From positions 942,876 through 1,006,875 of the forward strand of contig NZ_KE150458.1 in NCBI RefSeq assembly GCF_000411455.1: a DNA stretch of 64,000 nt, given 5' to 3'. This stretch comes from Microbacterium sp. oral taxon 186 str. F0373 (lineage in GTDB: Bacteria > Actinomycetota > Actinomycetes > Actinomycetales > Microbacteriaceae). The notes beneath the pieces were generated by a model. It saw only the letters and a program-made list of their open reading frames with translations. It had not been told where the DNA came from and made no database searches. Below are positions 26,685 to 35,767 of this stretch, one piece after another. A program made the translations under genes and the position numbers. Numbering within the stretch: the first letter of the stretch is position 1; every line of letters begins with the position of its first letter.

Positions 26685-28214
26685 TCAGTGGGTCGGGAAG
26701 CCCAGGCTGATCTGGCTCTCGCTGGGGTCGGGCCACCGCGTCGTGACGACCTTCCGGCGCGTGTAGAAGTTGAACGCCTCCGGGCCGTACATGTGCGTGT
26801 CGCCGAACAGCGAGTCCTTCCAGCCGCCGAACGAGAACGCCCCGATCGGCACGGGAATGGGGACGTTGACCCCGACCATTCCGACCTCGATGTCGTACTC
26901 GAACTGGCGGGCGGTCTTGCCGTCGCGGGTGAACACCGCGGTGCCGTTGGCGTAGCGGTTGTCGTTGATCAGCGCAACGGCGTCGTCGTAGGAGGCGACA
27001 CGCACGACCGAGAGCACCGGCCCGAAGATCTCCTCGTCGTAGACGCGCATGCCCGGCGTCACGGCGTCGACGAGCGACGGTCCGATGAAGAACCCGTCGC
27101 CGTCCACCGCGAGCTCGCGGCCGTCCACCACGATGCGGGCGCCCTCGTCCGCAGCTCCCGCGACGAAGCCGCGGACACGCTCGAGGGCATCGCGCGTGAT
27201 CAGCGGGCCCATGTCGCTGTCGGGGTCGGTGCCGTCGCCGACGACGAGTCCGCCGATGCGCTCGGCGACCTTCGCGACCAGCGGGTCGGCGACGTCGCCG
27301 ACCGCGACGACGACCGACACGGCCATGCAGCGCTCCCCCGCCGAGCCGTAAGCCGCCGAGACCGCGGCATCCGCGGCGGCGTCCAGATCGGCATCGGGCA
27401 TGACGATCATGTGGTTCTTCGCTCCGCCCAGCGCCTGCACGCGCTTGCCGTTCTCGGCGGCACGCGCGTAGATGTACCTGGCGATCGGGGTCGAGCCCAC
27501 GAACGACACGGCGCGCACGACCGGGTCGTCCAGCAGTGCGTCGACCGCCTCCTTGTCGCCGTGGACGACGTTCAGGATGCCGTCGGGAAGCCCCGCCTCG
27601 GCGAAGGCCTCGGCCAGCCACACCGCCGCCGACGGGTCGCGCTCGCTGGGCTTGAGGATCACGGCGTTGCCGGCGGCAATGGCGGTCGTCACCATCCACA
27701 GCGGCACCATCGCGGGGAAGTTGAACGGCGTGATGCACGCGACCACACCCACCGGCTGACGCACCTGGTGCACGTCGACGCCCGACGCGACCTGCTCGGA
27801 GTAGTCGCCCTTGAGGTGGTGCATCAGACTGGTGCAGAACTCGACGTTCTCGAGCCCTCGAGCCACTTCGCCGAGGGCATCGTCCACCGTCTTGCCGTGC
27901 TCGGCGGTGATGATGCGGGCCAGCTCCTCGGCGCGGGAGGCGACGATCTCGCGGAGGCGGAACATCACCTGCTGACGTTTGCCGAGGCCGGTGTCGCGCC
28001 AACCACGCTGAGCGGCCTGGGCGCGGCGGGCGGCCTCGTTGACGAACGCGGCCGAGGCCAGGGCGACCTCTCCGCTCTGCCGGCCCGAGGCGGGGTTGAA
28101 GACCGGACCGGTCCGGCCTTGGGGGCTGACGCGTTCTCCGGCGACGATGTGCGGGATCACGGTGACCGAGCCGGTGGGATCGGCGGAGGTCTGCGGTGCG
28201 GATGCGGTGGTCAT
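26685..28214 (-). CDS. mmsA: Methylmalonate-semialdehyde dehydrogenase (CoA-acylating)
   Basis: Valine and myo-inositol catabolic enzyme that oxidises methylmalonate semialdehyde to propionyl-CoA (and malonate semialdehyde to acetyl-CoA). This is an ALDH-superfamily protein of 509 residues. CITPFNFPAMVPLWM, ILKPSERDP and SFVGSTPIARYIY contact substrate and cofactor, ALGGAKNHMIVMPD is the family-specific segment, and the catalytic Cys lies in GSAGERCMAVSVVV. ATG 28214 is preceded by GAGAGGGC. The mmsB gene is directly upstream, giving the standard mms pair for the end of valine degradation. Confidence 0.95.
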   Translation of the reverse strand: MTTASAPQTSADPTGSVTVIPHIVAGERVSPQGRTGPVFNPASGRQSGEVALASAAFVNEAARRAQAAQRGWRDTGLGKRQQVMFRLREIVASRAEELARIITAEHGKTVDDALGEVARGLENVEFCTSLMHHLKGDYSEQVASGVDVHQVRQPVGVVACITPFNFPAMVPLWMVTTAIAAGNAVILKPSERDPSAAVWLAEAFAEAGLPDGILNVVHGDKEAVDALLDDPVVRAVSFVGSTPIARYIYARAAENGKRVQALGGAKNHMIVMPDADLDAAADAAVSAAYGSAGERCMAVSVVVAVGDVADPLVAKVAERIGGLVVGDGTDPDSDMGPLITRDALERVRGFVAGAADEGARIVVDGRELAVDGDGFFIGPSLVDAVTPGMRVYDEEIFGPVLSVVRVASYDDAVALINDNRYANGTAVFTRDGKTARQFEYDIEVGMVGVNVPIPVPIGAFSFGGWKDSLFGDTHMYGPEAFNFYTRRKVVTTRWPDPSESQISLGFPTH

Positions 28215-28253
28215 GGATTGCCCTCTCGATCGGGGTGTGCAGGGGATGGCGGG

Positions 28254-29189
28254 TCAGGCGGCGGACGCGCCGTCGCGGGACGGGTCGTAGCCGCGGAGGG
28301 TGCCGTCCGGCGAGGCGAACCGCGCGACCAGCGTGCAGTCCTTGCCCCCCAGGCCTTCGGCGATGAGGTCGTCGAGCTGGCCGAGCGCGAGACGCGCCGC
28401 CGGCAGGTGCACGCCGGTGTCGTCTCCGGCCTGTACGGCCAGTGCGCAGTCCTTGCGGGCGAGCTCGACGGAGAAGGTCGCGTCGAAATTCTTGTTCGCC
28501 GCCGCCTTCTCGACGATGCCCGGCACCGGATACCAGGTGCGCAGCGCCCACGAGTCGGCCGACGAGACGCGGGCGACGTCCCAGAACACCTGCGGATCCA
28601 GACCGAGCTGCTCCGCGAGTTGCGAGCCTTCCGACACGGCCATGACCGAGATGAAGAGCATCATGTTGTTGACGAGCTTCGCGGCGATGCCGGCTCCCGC
28701 CTCACCGCAGGCGATGACGTTGCCCGCCATCGGCGCCACGACCTCCCGCGCCCTCTCCACGTCGGCGGCACCTCCGCCGAGCATGAACGTCAGCGTGCGC
28801 GCCTCCGCGCCCGCGGTTCCGCCGGAGATCGGCGCATCCACGAACGACAGACCGCGCTGCTGCGCTCCGGCGTGGCACCAGCGCGATGTCTCCACGTCGA
28901 CGGTCGAGGTGTCCAGCAGCAAGGTCGACGGCGCCGCGTGCGCAAGGATGCCGTCGATGCCCCCGTACACGCCGCGGACGTGCTCGGGCTTGGGCAGCGA
29001 GGTGATCGCGGCATCCGCGCCGTCGAGGGCCTCGGCAACCGAGGAGACGATCTGCACTCCCCGCTCGGCGGCGGCCGCCGCAGCAGCGGGGTTGAGGTCG
29101 ACGCCATGGACGGTGTGCCCCGCGGCAACGAGGTGCGCCGACATGGGCGCACCCATGTGACCCAATCCGATGAAGGCGATCGTGGACAT
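28254..29189 (-). CDS. mmsB: 3-hydroxyisobutyrate dehydrogenase
   Basis: NAD-dependent oxidation of 3-hydroxyisobutyrate to methylmalonate semialdehyde, the step before MmsA. The 311-residue chain begins IAFIGLGHMGAPMSAHLVAA (dinucleotide fold). It contains FVDAPISGGTAGAEARTL, the family substrate site, and CGEAGAGIAAKLVNNMM with the catalytic Lys. I chose ATG 29189, because AAGGGAG precedes it and the dinucleotide fold starts at once. First gene of the mmsB-mmsA unit, divergent from a LysR regulator. Confidence 0.95.
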   Translation of the reverse strand: MSTIAFIGLGHMGAPMSAHLVAAGHTVHGVDLNPAAAAAAAERGVQIVSSVAEALDGADAAITSLPKPEHVRGVYGGIDGILAHAAPSTLLLDTSTVDVETSRWCHAGAQQRGLSFVDAPISGGTAGAEARTLTFMLGGGAADVERAREVVAPMAGNVIACGEAGAGIAAKLVNNMMLFISVMAVSEGSQLAEQLGLDPQVFWDVARVSSADSWALRTWYPVPGIVEKAAANKNFDATFSVELARKDCALAVQAGDDTGVHLPAARLALGQLDDLIAEGLGGKDCTLVARFASPDGTLRGYDPSRDGASAA

Positions 29190-29293
29190 GAGACTCCCTT
29201 CGACACCGGCGACGGTCGTCGTCGCGGGCAGTGGCCGCCGTCGTCCTCGACGTCGCCCGTGGCCAGCGTAGGCACCGCGTGACCGTGGATCAA

Positions 29294-29340
29294 TGCACAC
29301 ACTCGCCGCAAACTTGCACCGCAGGTGTGCACTGGTGCAC
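29294..29340. promoter_or_regulatory. Cluster of TGCAC half-sites between mmsB and the LysR gene
   Basis: TGCAC occurs at 29294, 29315 and 29328 and its complement GTGCA at 29327 and 29335. These form a TGCAC-N7-GTGCA dyad (29315-29331) and a TGCAC-TG-GTGCA dyad (29328-29339). LysR regulators bind such T-N11-A type dyads between divergent genes, so this is the likely operator for the adjacent regulator. Confidence 0.6.
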
Positions 29341-29350
29341 ACTCGTCGGC

Positions 29351-30241
29351 ATGCCTGCCGCTCCCCCGGATCCCCCACTGGACGCGCTGATGACATTCCT
29401 GTCGGTCGCGCGCCTGGGTCGCTACACGGCCGCCGCCGAGGTTCTCGGGGTCAACCACTCCACGGTGTCCCGTCGGGTCACGGCGCTCGAGTCCGCGATG
29501 GGAGGACGTGTCCTGGTCCGCACCGCCGGCGGCTGGGAGGTCACCGATCTCGGTCACCGTGCGGTGACGATCGCCGAGCGCATCGAAGCGTCACTGCGCG
29601 AGCTCATCGACGGGGAGAACGCCGATGCCGTGCACGGCATGGTGCGCGTCTCCGCCCCCGATGCCTTCACCTCGGTCTTCCTCGCACCGGCGATGACCGC
29701 TCTGCGACGCGAGCACCCGCAGCTCGCGGTCGAGCTGCTCTCGGCGACGCAGCGTGTCCGCCAGAACCGCTCCGGCGTCGATCTGGAGATCGTCGTCGGT
29801 CGACCCCAGGTGCTGCGGGCGTACGCGACGCCGGTCTGCGCGTACGCGCTTCGTCTCTACGCGACACCCAACTATCTCGACGAGGCGGGTAGGCCCGACT
29901 CGATCGCCGAGCTGGCCGCACACCCCCTCGTGTACTACGTGGAGAGCTCGCTGCAGGTCGATGAGCTCGACCGCGCGCTGCAGGAGCTGCCGGACTCGCC
30001 GGCATCCGTCCGTTCGACGAGCGTCTTCGCACACGTCGAGGCGACGGCGGCCGGAGCGGGCATCGGCATCCTGCCCGATTTCCTCGGCGACGCCGACCCG
30101 CGCCTGATCCGGGTGCTGGACGGCGCCTACGCGCACCCTCTCGCCTACTGGGCCGTCGCTCGCGACGAGGGGCCTCGAAACCCCGCCGTCGCCGCCACCT
30201 TGGAAGCCCTCATCTCGTACATCGAAACGGTCCGAGGATGA
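29351..30241 (+). CDS. LysR-family transcriptional regulator
   Basis: A 296-residue LysR regulator. The N-terminal helix-turn-helix is LMTFLSVARLGRYTAAAEVL with VNHSTVSRRVTALE; the remaining part is the periplasmic-binding-like effector domain (VRVSAPDAFTSVFLAPAM). ATG 29351 was chosen, because the coding signature starts there and the sequence before it is the operator-rich intergenic region. Divergent from mmsBA, so it probably controls valine degradation with a pathway intermediate as effector (inference). Its stop overlaps the next gene by four bases. Confidence 0.9.
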   Translation: MPAAPPDPPLDALMTFLSVARLGRYTAAAEVLGVNHSTVSRRVTALESAMGGRVLVRTAGGWEVTDLGHRAVTIAERIEASLRELIDGENADAVHGMVRVSAPDAFTSVFLAPAMTALRREHPQLAVELLSATQRVRQNRSGVDLEIVVGRPQVLRAYATPVCAYALRLYATPNYLDEAGRPDSIAELAAHPLVYYVESSLQVDELDRALQELPDSPASVRSTSVFAHVEATAAGAGIGILPDFLGDADPRLIRVLDGAYAHPLAYWAVARDEGPRNPAVAATLEALISYIETVRG

Positions 30242-30969
30242 AGCCGTTCCTGCTGCTCGGGACCCGGGCGGAGGACGTACCCGCCGACGAGGAGTACCGC
30301 CTCTTTCTCCGCTTCACCGGGCTGTCGCCGGACGAGCTCGTCCGCGTGCGGATGGAGGCAGGGCCCCTCGGAAAGGTGGACCTGGACGCGTACTCGGGCA
30401 TCTTCGTGGGCGGCGGGCCGTTCAACGCGTCGGATCCGATCGAGAAGAAGTCACCCGCGCAGCGGCGCGTCGAGACGGAGATCGCCGCCCTTCTCGACGA
30501 GGTGGTGGCGCGGGACTTCCCCTTCTTCGGCGCCTGCTACGGCGTGGGAACCCTCGGCGCACATCAGGGCGCTGCCATCGACGGCACCTACCGGGAGCCC
30601 ATCAGCGTCATCGAGGTCGACAAGACCGGCGCCGGGCACGACGACCCGCTGCTGGCCGGCCTGCCCGACCGCTTCGCGGCATTCGTCGGCCATAAGGAGG
30701 CGATCTCCGCACTGCCGGCGACGGCGACACTGCTCGTTCGAGGCGAGGCCTGTCCCGTGCAGATGTTCCGCGTGGGCCGCAACGTCTACGCCACACAGTT
30801 CCACCCGGAGTGCGACGTCGAGGGCATCAGCACACGCATCCGGGCGTATGCCGACTACGGGTACTTCGGAGCGGACGAGCTGGATCTCACCCTCGCGGCG
30901 GTGCGCCGGCTGCCGGTCGTGCACACGGGCGGCATCCTGCGTGCGTTCGTCGAACGCTACTCCCGCTGA
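30238..30969 (+). CDS. Class I glutamine amidotransferase-like protein
   Basis: A 243-residue GATase1 domain protein related to the GuaA amidotransferase half. The nucleophile elbow FFGACYGVGTLG has Cys near residue 100, and the His-Glu pair lies in TQFHPECD near residue 188. No synthetase domain is attached, so it may hydrolyse a gamma-glutamyl bond or glutamine for an unknown partner. Its ATG lies within the end of the LysR gene (ATGA), which suggests coupling to that regulator. The substrate is not inferable. Confidence 0.87.
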   Translation: MKPFLLLGTRAEDVPADEEYRLFLRFTGLSPDELVRVRMEAGPLGKVDLDAYSGIFVGGGPFNASDPIEKKSPAQRRVETEIAALLDEVVARDFPFFGACYGVGTLGAHQGAAIDGTYREPISVIEVDKTGAGHDDPLLAGLPDRFAAFVGHKEAISALPATATLLVRGEACPVQMFRVGRNVYATQFHPECDVEGISTRIRAYADYGYFGADELDLTLAAVRRLPVVHTGGILRAFVERYSR

Positions 30970-30992
30970 CACCGCGTGCGCAGGCGCGAGCC

Positions 30993-31071
30993 CAAATGCA
31001 AGGGATGCCGCGCGACACGCCGCCGCATCCCTCGCGGAGGCGGCGTGCCGGTCAGCACGCCTTGCAGTTGC
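30993..31071. repeat. Intergenic repeat module 1, copy A
   Basis: A segment with ATGCAAGGGATGCCGC at one end and CCTTGCAGTTG at the other, and an inner AGGGATGC/GCATCCCT dyad. A closely similar segment is found at 59874-59951, again beside a REP-like palindrome, so this is a repeated element and not chance sequence. Confidence 0.7.
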
Positions 31072-31096
31072 GGACGGGCAGGGCGAGGCGCAGCGG

Positions 31097-31186
31097 CGCG
31101 TTTCGACTCGCCGCTGCGCTCCTCGCTCAACGACCGGGACGCGCGGCGGGCCGGTCGTCGAGGGAGCGCAGCGAGTCGAAACGCGC
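31097..31186. repeat. REP-like palindrome, copy A
   Basis: Long imperfect inverted repeat with arms of 36-41 bases. It begins GCGTTTCGACTCG and ends CGAGTCGAAACGC, with a 13-base centre. It lies between the convergent amidotransferase and glgP genes and could also act as a terminator. Related copies are at 58724 and 59961. Confidence 0.85.
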
Positions 31187-31191
31187 CCGCG

Positions 31192-33714
31192 TCAGAGCAG
31201 TGGCGGAGTGTGCCAGATGCGCTCGATGTAGTCGCGCATCGAGCGGTCGGACGAGAAGAAGCCGGAGCGCGCGACGTTCAGGATCGCGGACCGGGTCCAC
31301 GCATCCTGGTCGACGTAGGCGGCATCCACCCGCTCCTGCGCCGCGAGGTACGACGAGTAGTCGGCCAGCACCATGAAGCGATCGTCGTAGAGCAGGTTCG
31401 ACACGATCGGCTCGAACACGCTGCGATCGCCGCCCGAGAACGCGCCGGAGGCGATGAGGTCCATCGCCCGGCGGAGGTTCTCGTCGCCCTGGTAGAAGTC
31501 GGCGGGCTTGTAGCCGCGGGCCCACAGCGCCTCCACCTCGGGCTCGCTCATGCCGAAGAGGAAGAAGTTGTCATCGCCCACGAGCTGACGGATCTCGACG
31601 TTCGCGCCGTCGTCGGTGCCGATCGTCAACGCCCCGTTGAGCGCGAACTTCATGTTGCCCGTGCCCGAGGCCTCCTTGCCCGCGAGCGAGATCTGCTCCG
31701 ACAGGTCGGCGGCCGGGATGAGGCGCTCGGCGAGCGTGACGTTGTAGTTCGGCGGGAACAGCACCTTCAGGCGCCGTTCGACGCGTGGATCGGTGTTGAC
31801 GACCTCTCCGACCGCGTTGATGAGGTGGATGATGCGCTTGGCCATGGCATAGCCGGGGGCCGCCTTCGCGCCGAAGATGACGGTGCGCGGGAGCACGTCG
31901 GATGCCGCGACCCGCCCCGACACGATGCTCTCGTACTGCGTGACCACGTGAAGGAGCTTGAGCATCTGCCGCTTGTACTCGTGCAGACGCTTGACCATCA
32001 CGTCGAGCATGTGGCCGTCGCTGATCTCGAGGCCGTCGCGCGCGCGCAGCAGATCGCCCAGGCGACGCTTGTTGGCGGCCTTGACCTCGGCGAACGCCTG
32101 ACGGAACTGGGGATCTTCGGCGTACGCCTCGAGCTCCCGGAGACGCTCGAGGTCGGTGAGCCAACCGGTGCCGATCGCCTCGGTGATGAGCCCCGACAGC
32201 CCGGGGTTGGCCAGCCGCACGAATCGGCGCGGCGTGATGCCGTTGGTGACGTTCGTGAACTTGCCCGGGAAGAAGTCGTTGAAGTCGGGCAGCACCTTGT
32301 CGCGCAGCAGCTGCGAGTGGAGCTCCGCGACGCCGTTCACCTTCGCCCCGGCGACCGTGGCGAGGTACGCCATCCGGACGCTCCGCTCCGGGAACTCCCC
32401 GATGATCGACATGTTGCGGATACGCATCTCGTCATCGCCGTAGCGTTCGCGCACCGCCTCGAGGAACTCCTCGTTGATGCGGTAGATGATCTCCAGGTGG
32501 CGCGGCAGGAGGCGTCCCAGAAGGTCGACCGACCACACTTCGAGCGCCTCCGGCAGCAGCGTGTGGCACGTGTAGGCGAAGCACTGCTGCGTGATCGCCC
32601 ACGCGGCATCCCACTCGAGCTTGCGCTCGTCGACGAGCACGCGCATGAGTTCGGGAACACCGATCACCGGGTGGGTGTCGTTGAGCTGGAAGATGACGCG
32701 GTCCGGGAGCTTGTGGATGTCGAAGTCGGCCGGGAGAGTGTGCTCCAGGAAGTCGCCGATGGATGCCGCGACGAAGAAGTACTGCTGCTGCAGACGCAGC
32801 TCCTTGCCCTGCGGCGTGGAGTCCTCGGGGTAGAGGACCTTGGAGATGTTCTCGGCGAACGTCTGGGCTCGGACGGCCTCCTCGTAGTCGCCGGAGTTGA
32901 AGACGCGCAGGTCGAACGAGTCGGTCGCCTTGGCACTCCACAACCGCAGCGTGTTGACGCGCCCGTTGAGGTAGCCGGGCACCATGTAGTTGTAGGGGAC
33001 GGCGAGCACGTCCCAGCCCGGCACCCAGCGCGACCGGGTGACGCCGGCGTCGTCGTAGGTCTCGGTGTGGCCGCCGAAGGAGATGCGGCGTGCCGCCTCG
33101 GGGTGCGGGAACTCCCAGGGCGAACCGAGCGTCAGCCACGCGTCCGGCTGCTCGACCTGCTGGCCGTCGACGAACGTCTGCCGGAAGATGCCGTACTCGT
33201 AGCGGATGCCGTAGCCGATGTTGGGCACGCCCATCGTCGCGAGCGAGTCGATGAAGCAGGCGGCGAGGCGCCCGAGGCCGCCGTTGCCGAGACCGGGCTC
33301 GACCTCCTGTGCACGCAGCTCCTCGATGTCGATGCCGCAGGCGGCCATCGCCTCGGTCGCGATCTCCGTGAGGCCGCTCGCGAGCAGATTGTTGTCGAGC
33401 TGGCGGCCCAGCAGATACTCGGCGGAGAGGTAGCAGACGCCCTTGGCCTGGACGACACGCTGTCGGCGGAGGTCCTCGAGCCAGCGCGCCATGAGGTAGT
33501 CGCGGACGGTCATCGCGAACGCGAAGTAGCGGTCGTTCGGGGTGGATGCCGACAGCGGCACGCCCCGCTCGTAGTTGAGGTTGCGCAGGAACTGGCGCAC
33601 GAACCCGTCGACAGAGCTGGCCGGGCCGGTCACCGGCGCGAGGGCCAGCGGGTGGGTCGCGTTCAGCGGGTGGTGCGCGGGAGCAGGAGCGGTCACGGCT
33701 TCGGGTTCTGACAC
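31192..33714 (-). CDS. glgP: Glycogen/maltodextrin phosphorylase
   Basis: Pyridoxal-phosphate enzyme releasing glucose 1-phosphate from alpha-1,4-glucan. Full family length (840 residues). Signature regions seen: GNGGLGRLAACFIDS, RYEYGIFRQ, FQLNDTHPVIGVPELMR, and the PLP-lysine block EASGTGNMKFALNGALTIGT near residue 690. The start at 33714 gives an ordinary N-terminus; the next in-frame start would remove conserved residues. It sits alone, convergent with the amidotransferase gene through a REP-like palindrome. No other glycogen gene is in the window. Confidence 0.97.
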   Translation of the reverse strand: MSEPEAVTAPAPAHHPLNATHPLALAPVTGPASSVDGFVRQFLRNLNYERGVPLSASTPNDRYFAFAMTVRDYLMARWLEDLRRQRVVQAKGVCYLSAEYLLGRQLDNNLLASGLTEIATEAMAACGIDIEELRAQEVEPGLGNGGLGRLAACFIDSLATMGVPNIGYGIRYEYGIFRQTFVDGQQVEQPDAWLTLGSPWEFPHPEAARRISFGGHTETYDDAGVTRSRWVPGWDVLAVPYNYMVPGYLNGRVNTLRLWSAKATDSFDLRVFNSGDYEEAVRAQTFAENISKVLYPEDSTPQGKELRLQQQYFFVAASIGDFLEHTLPADFDIHKLPDRVIFQLNDTHPVIGVPELMRVLVDERKLEWDAAWAITQQCFAYTCHTLLPEALEVWSVDLLGRLLPRHLEIIYRINEEFLEAVRERYGDDEMRIRNMSIIGEFPERSVRMAYLATVAGAKVNGVAELHSQLLRDKVLPDFNDFFPGKFTNVTNGITPRRFVRLANPGLSGLITEAIGTGWLTDLERLRELEAYAEDPQFRQAFAEVKAANKRRLGDLLRARDGLEISDGHMLDVMVKRLHEYKRQMLKLLHVVTQYESIVSGRVAASDVLPRTVIFGAKAAPGYAMAKRIIHLINAVGEVVNTDPRVERRLKVLFPPNYNVTLAERLIPAADLSEQISLAGKEASGTGNMKFALNGALTIGTDDGANVEIRQLVGDDNFFLFGMSEPEVEALWARGYKPADFYQGDENLRRAMDLIASGAFSGGDRSVFEPIVSNLLYDDRFMVLADYSSYLAAQERVDAAYVDQDAWTRSAILNVARSGFFSSDRSMRDYIERIWHTPPLL

Positions 33715-33789
33715 AGATCACACGCTAACGTGCGCCCCCGCGGGATGCACATCGGCGGGAGTCATCTTCACGAGGCGCTTACCTCGTCG

Positions 33790-34806
33790 TTACACGGCAT
33801 CCTCTGGAGCGCTGGCGCGCTCGCGCTCATCCTGCTCCGCGCGCCGCGCCGCATCCAGGTCGGCGGCGGCCCGCGCGAGCGCGTTCTCGGCTGTCTGCAC
33901 GCGGCGCTGCGCGAACGTCGACGCGCCGTAGCGGGTTCGGACCCGGTCGTCCTGTTCCTCGACGAGCGTGAAGACGTAGGCCGTAGCGATGAGGATCACC
34001 TGCGCGGAGAGATTGATCCAGAGCAGCAACGCGATCAGCGCGGCAAACGATGCCAGAAGGGGGTTCGCCGACGCGCCGCCGACGAACAGACCCGACAGCA
34101 GCTGAAGGACCGTGAGCCCGACGGCACCGAGCACCGCGCCCGTCCAGAGCGCCTTCGCCGGGGCGCGTACACCCGAGAGCACACGGAACAAGACCGCGAT
34201 GACCGCGGCATCCAGCACGAACGTCACGAGGATCGCGAGCAGTCGCGTGCCCCAGGCGATGGCCACACCGTCGCGGGCAACACCGAACCACTGTGCGACC
34301 AGATCGAGGCCGGCCGTACCCAGCATCGTGACGAGCGCCGAGGCGACCAGAGCCACCCCGACGACGACGGCGAGCGCGACGTTGCGCAGCAGGACGAGCC
34401 AGAAGGGCACGTCGTCCGTCAGCTTGTCGCACATGATCCGCATCGCGGCGCGCAGCGACCCCATCGCACCGATCGCCGCCCCCACGAGGCCGACGAGCGA
34501 GACGATGCCGGCGATCGACAGACCGATCGACACATCGATCTCATCCACCTTGATCAGGCCGTTCTCCCCCACGAGACCGGGGATCGTGCGGTCGACCGAC
34601 GCGATCAGCGCCTGCCATGCCTCCGGGTTGCCGGAGAGCCAGAGGGCAGCGGCGGAGAAGCCGAGCAGTGCCGCGGCGAACACGCTGAACAGCGTGCGAT
34701 AGGTGACACTGTCGGCGAGCATGGCGCCGCGGCGCTCGCTGTAGCGGAGGAACGCGCGAACGGGCGTCAGCGACAGTGCGCGAGCGACGACGCGAGAGAT
34801 GTCCAT
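33790..34806 (-). CDS. YihY/BrkB-family membrane protein
   Basis: A 338-residue polytopic membrane protein of the YihY (formerly RbN) family, whose function is unsettled. Six or so transmembrane helices are visible, with the family motif around RYSERRGAMLADSVTYRTLFS at the N-terminus. The C-terminal 50 residues form a charged coiled coil (AAADLDAARRAEQDERERA). ATG 34806 was selected over an upstream start, because CATAGT lies shortly upstream and the family motif follows. It may be involved in export, as proposed for relatives, but direct evidence is lacking. Confidence 0.88.
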   Translation of the reverse strand: MDISRVVARALSLTPVRAFLRYSERRGAMLADSVTYRTLFSVFAAALLGFSAAALWLSGNPEAWQALIASVDRTIPGLVGENGLIKVDEIDVSIGLSIAGIVSLVGLVGAAIGAMGSLRAAMRIMCDKLTDDVPFWLVLLRNVALAVVVGVALVASALVTMLGTAGLDLVAQWFGVARDGVAIAWGTRLLAILVTFVLDAAVIAVLFRVLSGVRAPAKALWTGAVLGAVGLTVLQLLSGLFVGGASANPLLASFAALIALLLWINLSAQVILIATAYVFTLVEEQDDRVRTRYGASTFAQRRVQTAENALARAAADLDAARRAEQDERERASAPEDAV

Positions 34807-34866
34807 GGCGCCCAGACTATGCGGCCGCACCGTCGCGCCGGGGGGCCTTGACAGCGCCCACCGCGG

Positions 34867-35346
34867 TCAGAGGGCGGCGGCCAGCAGTCCGATCCACGTC
34901 CCCGCGACGAGGAAAGGACCGAACGGGATGCGCGTCGAGCGCGAGGCACGTCGCGTCAGCAGGAGGACGATGCCGACGACACCGCCCAGCAGGAAGGCGG
35001 CGACGACGCCGAGGAGGACAGCCGACCAGCCGACCCAGCCGAGGAGCACCCCCACGAGCGCAGCGAGTTTCACGTCGCCGCCGCCCATCGCGCCCCGCCC
35101 GATGATGCGCAGCATCAGGAAGAAGGCGAACAGCACCGCCCCGGCCGCAGCCGCCCGCAGGAACGCCGCCCAGGGGGCACCGACCGCACAGGATGCCGCG
35201 AACAGCGCGAGCGTGACGGCGAGCGCGGGAAGCACGAGGGCATTGGGCAGGCGGTGGGTGCGCAGATCGACGATCGTGAGGATCACGCCGACGACCGCGG
35301 CGACGACGAAGGCGGCCGCGGCGAGGGCGGCGGCCGGATCACCCAT
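34867..35346 (-). CDS. A24-family prepilin peptidase
   Basis: A 159-residue integral membrane aspartyl protease of the type IV prepilin peptidase family, lacking the N-terminal methyltransferase domain. The two catalytic Asp are seen in TIVDLRTHRLPN and GRGAMGGGDVKLAAL (the GxGD motif). Six hydrophobic helices cover most of the chain. It would cleave class III signal peptides of Flp/Tad or type IV pilins, but no pilus genes are in this window. It overlaps the upstream DUF1905 gene by eight bases. Confidence 0.9.
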   Translation of the reverse strand: MGDPAAALAAAAFVVAAVVGVILTIVDLRTHRLPNALVLPALAVTLALFAASCAVGAPWAAFLRAAAAGAVLFAFFLMLRIIGRGAMGGGDVKLAALVGVLLGWVGWSAVLLGVVAAFLLGGVVGIVLLLTRRASRSTRIPFGPFLVAGTWIGLLAAAL

Positions 35347-35635
35347 CCTGCACCTCGAGGTGGACGTGGACCGGGGCTGCGAGGTCGATGGCTTCCGCTT
35401 CGCGCACCGAGCGTTTCAACGGCAGCACGTAGCGCCCGCGCTCGGCGTCGGGGAAGACCGAGGTGCGCCAGCGCGACCCACCGATGCCGACCTGCACGCG
35501 TACCGCGCCGAACCCGCGCGGCGGTCGTGGCAGCTCGCGGATATCGGCGCTGGCCTCGGCCGGCAGCTCGACGAAGTACCAGTCCTCCTGTCGGGCCGAC
35601 CAGCGGAAGATCTCACCGTCGAACTCGAAGCGCAC
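35339..35635 (-). CDS. DUF1905 protein
   Basis: A 98-residue protein matching DUF1905: RFEFDGEIFRWSARQEDWYF, VELPAEASADI, GFGAVRVQVGIGGSRW and YVLPLKRSVREAEAID. It forms a small beta-barrel of unknown role. GTG 35635 was chosen: TACGAT lies six bases upstream, the leaderless pattern seen elsewhere here, and the upstream codons look random. It overlaps the prepilin peptidase by eight bases, so they share a transcript, though a functional link is doubtful. Confidence 0.85.
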   Translation of the reverse strand: MRFEFDGEIFRWSARQEDWYFVELPAEASADIRELPRPPRGFGAVRVQVGIGGSRWRTSVFPDAERGRYVLPLKRSVREAEAIDLAAPVHVHLEVQDG

Positions 35636-35767
35636 CCGGTCATCGTAGCGATCGCACGCTCGACGCGAACGGCCCCTGTGGAGGGCGCTCCTCGCCGGCA
35701 CGGGGCCCACCGCGGCGACCAGCGGATGACGCGGAGCGGGTGTCGGGGCCCCGCGAGAGCATCCCGT

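Noticed and set aside
30976..33711. 911-codon plus-strand frame opposite glgP
   Set aside because: Same artefact: glgP has all family motifs on the minus strand.
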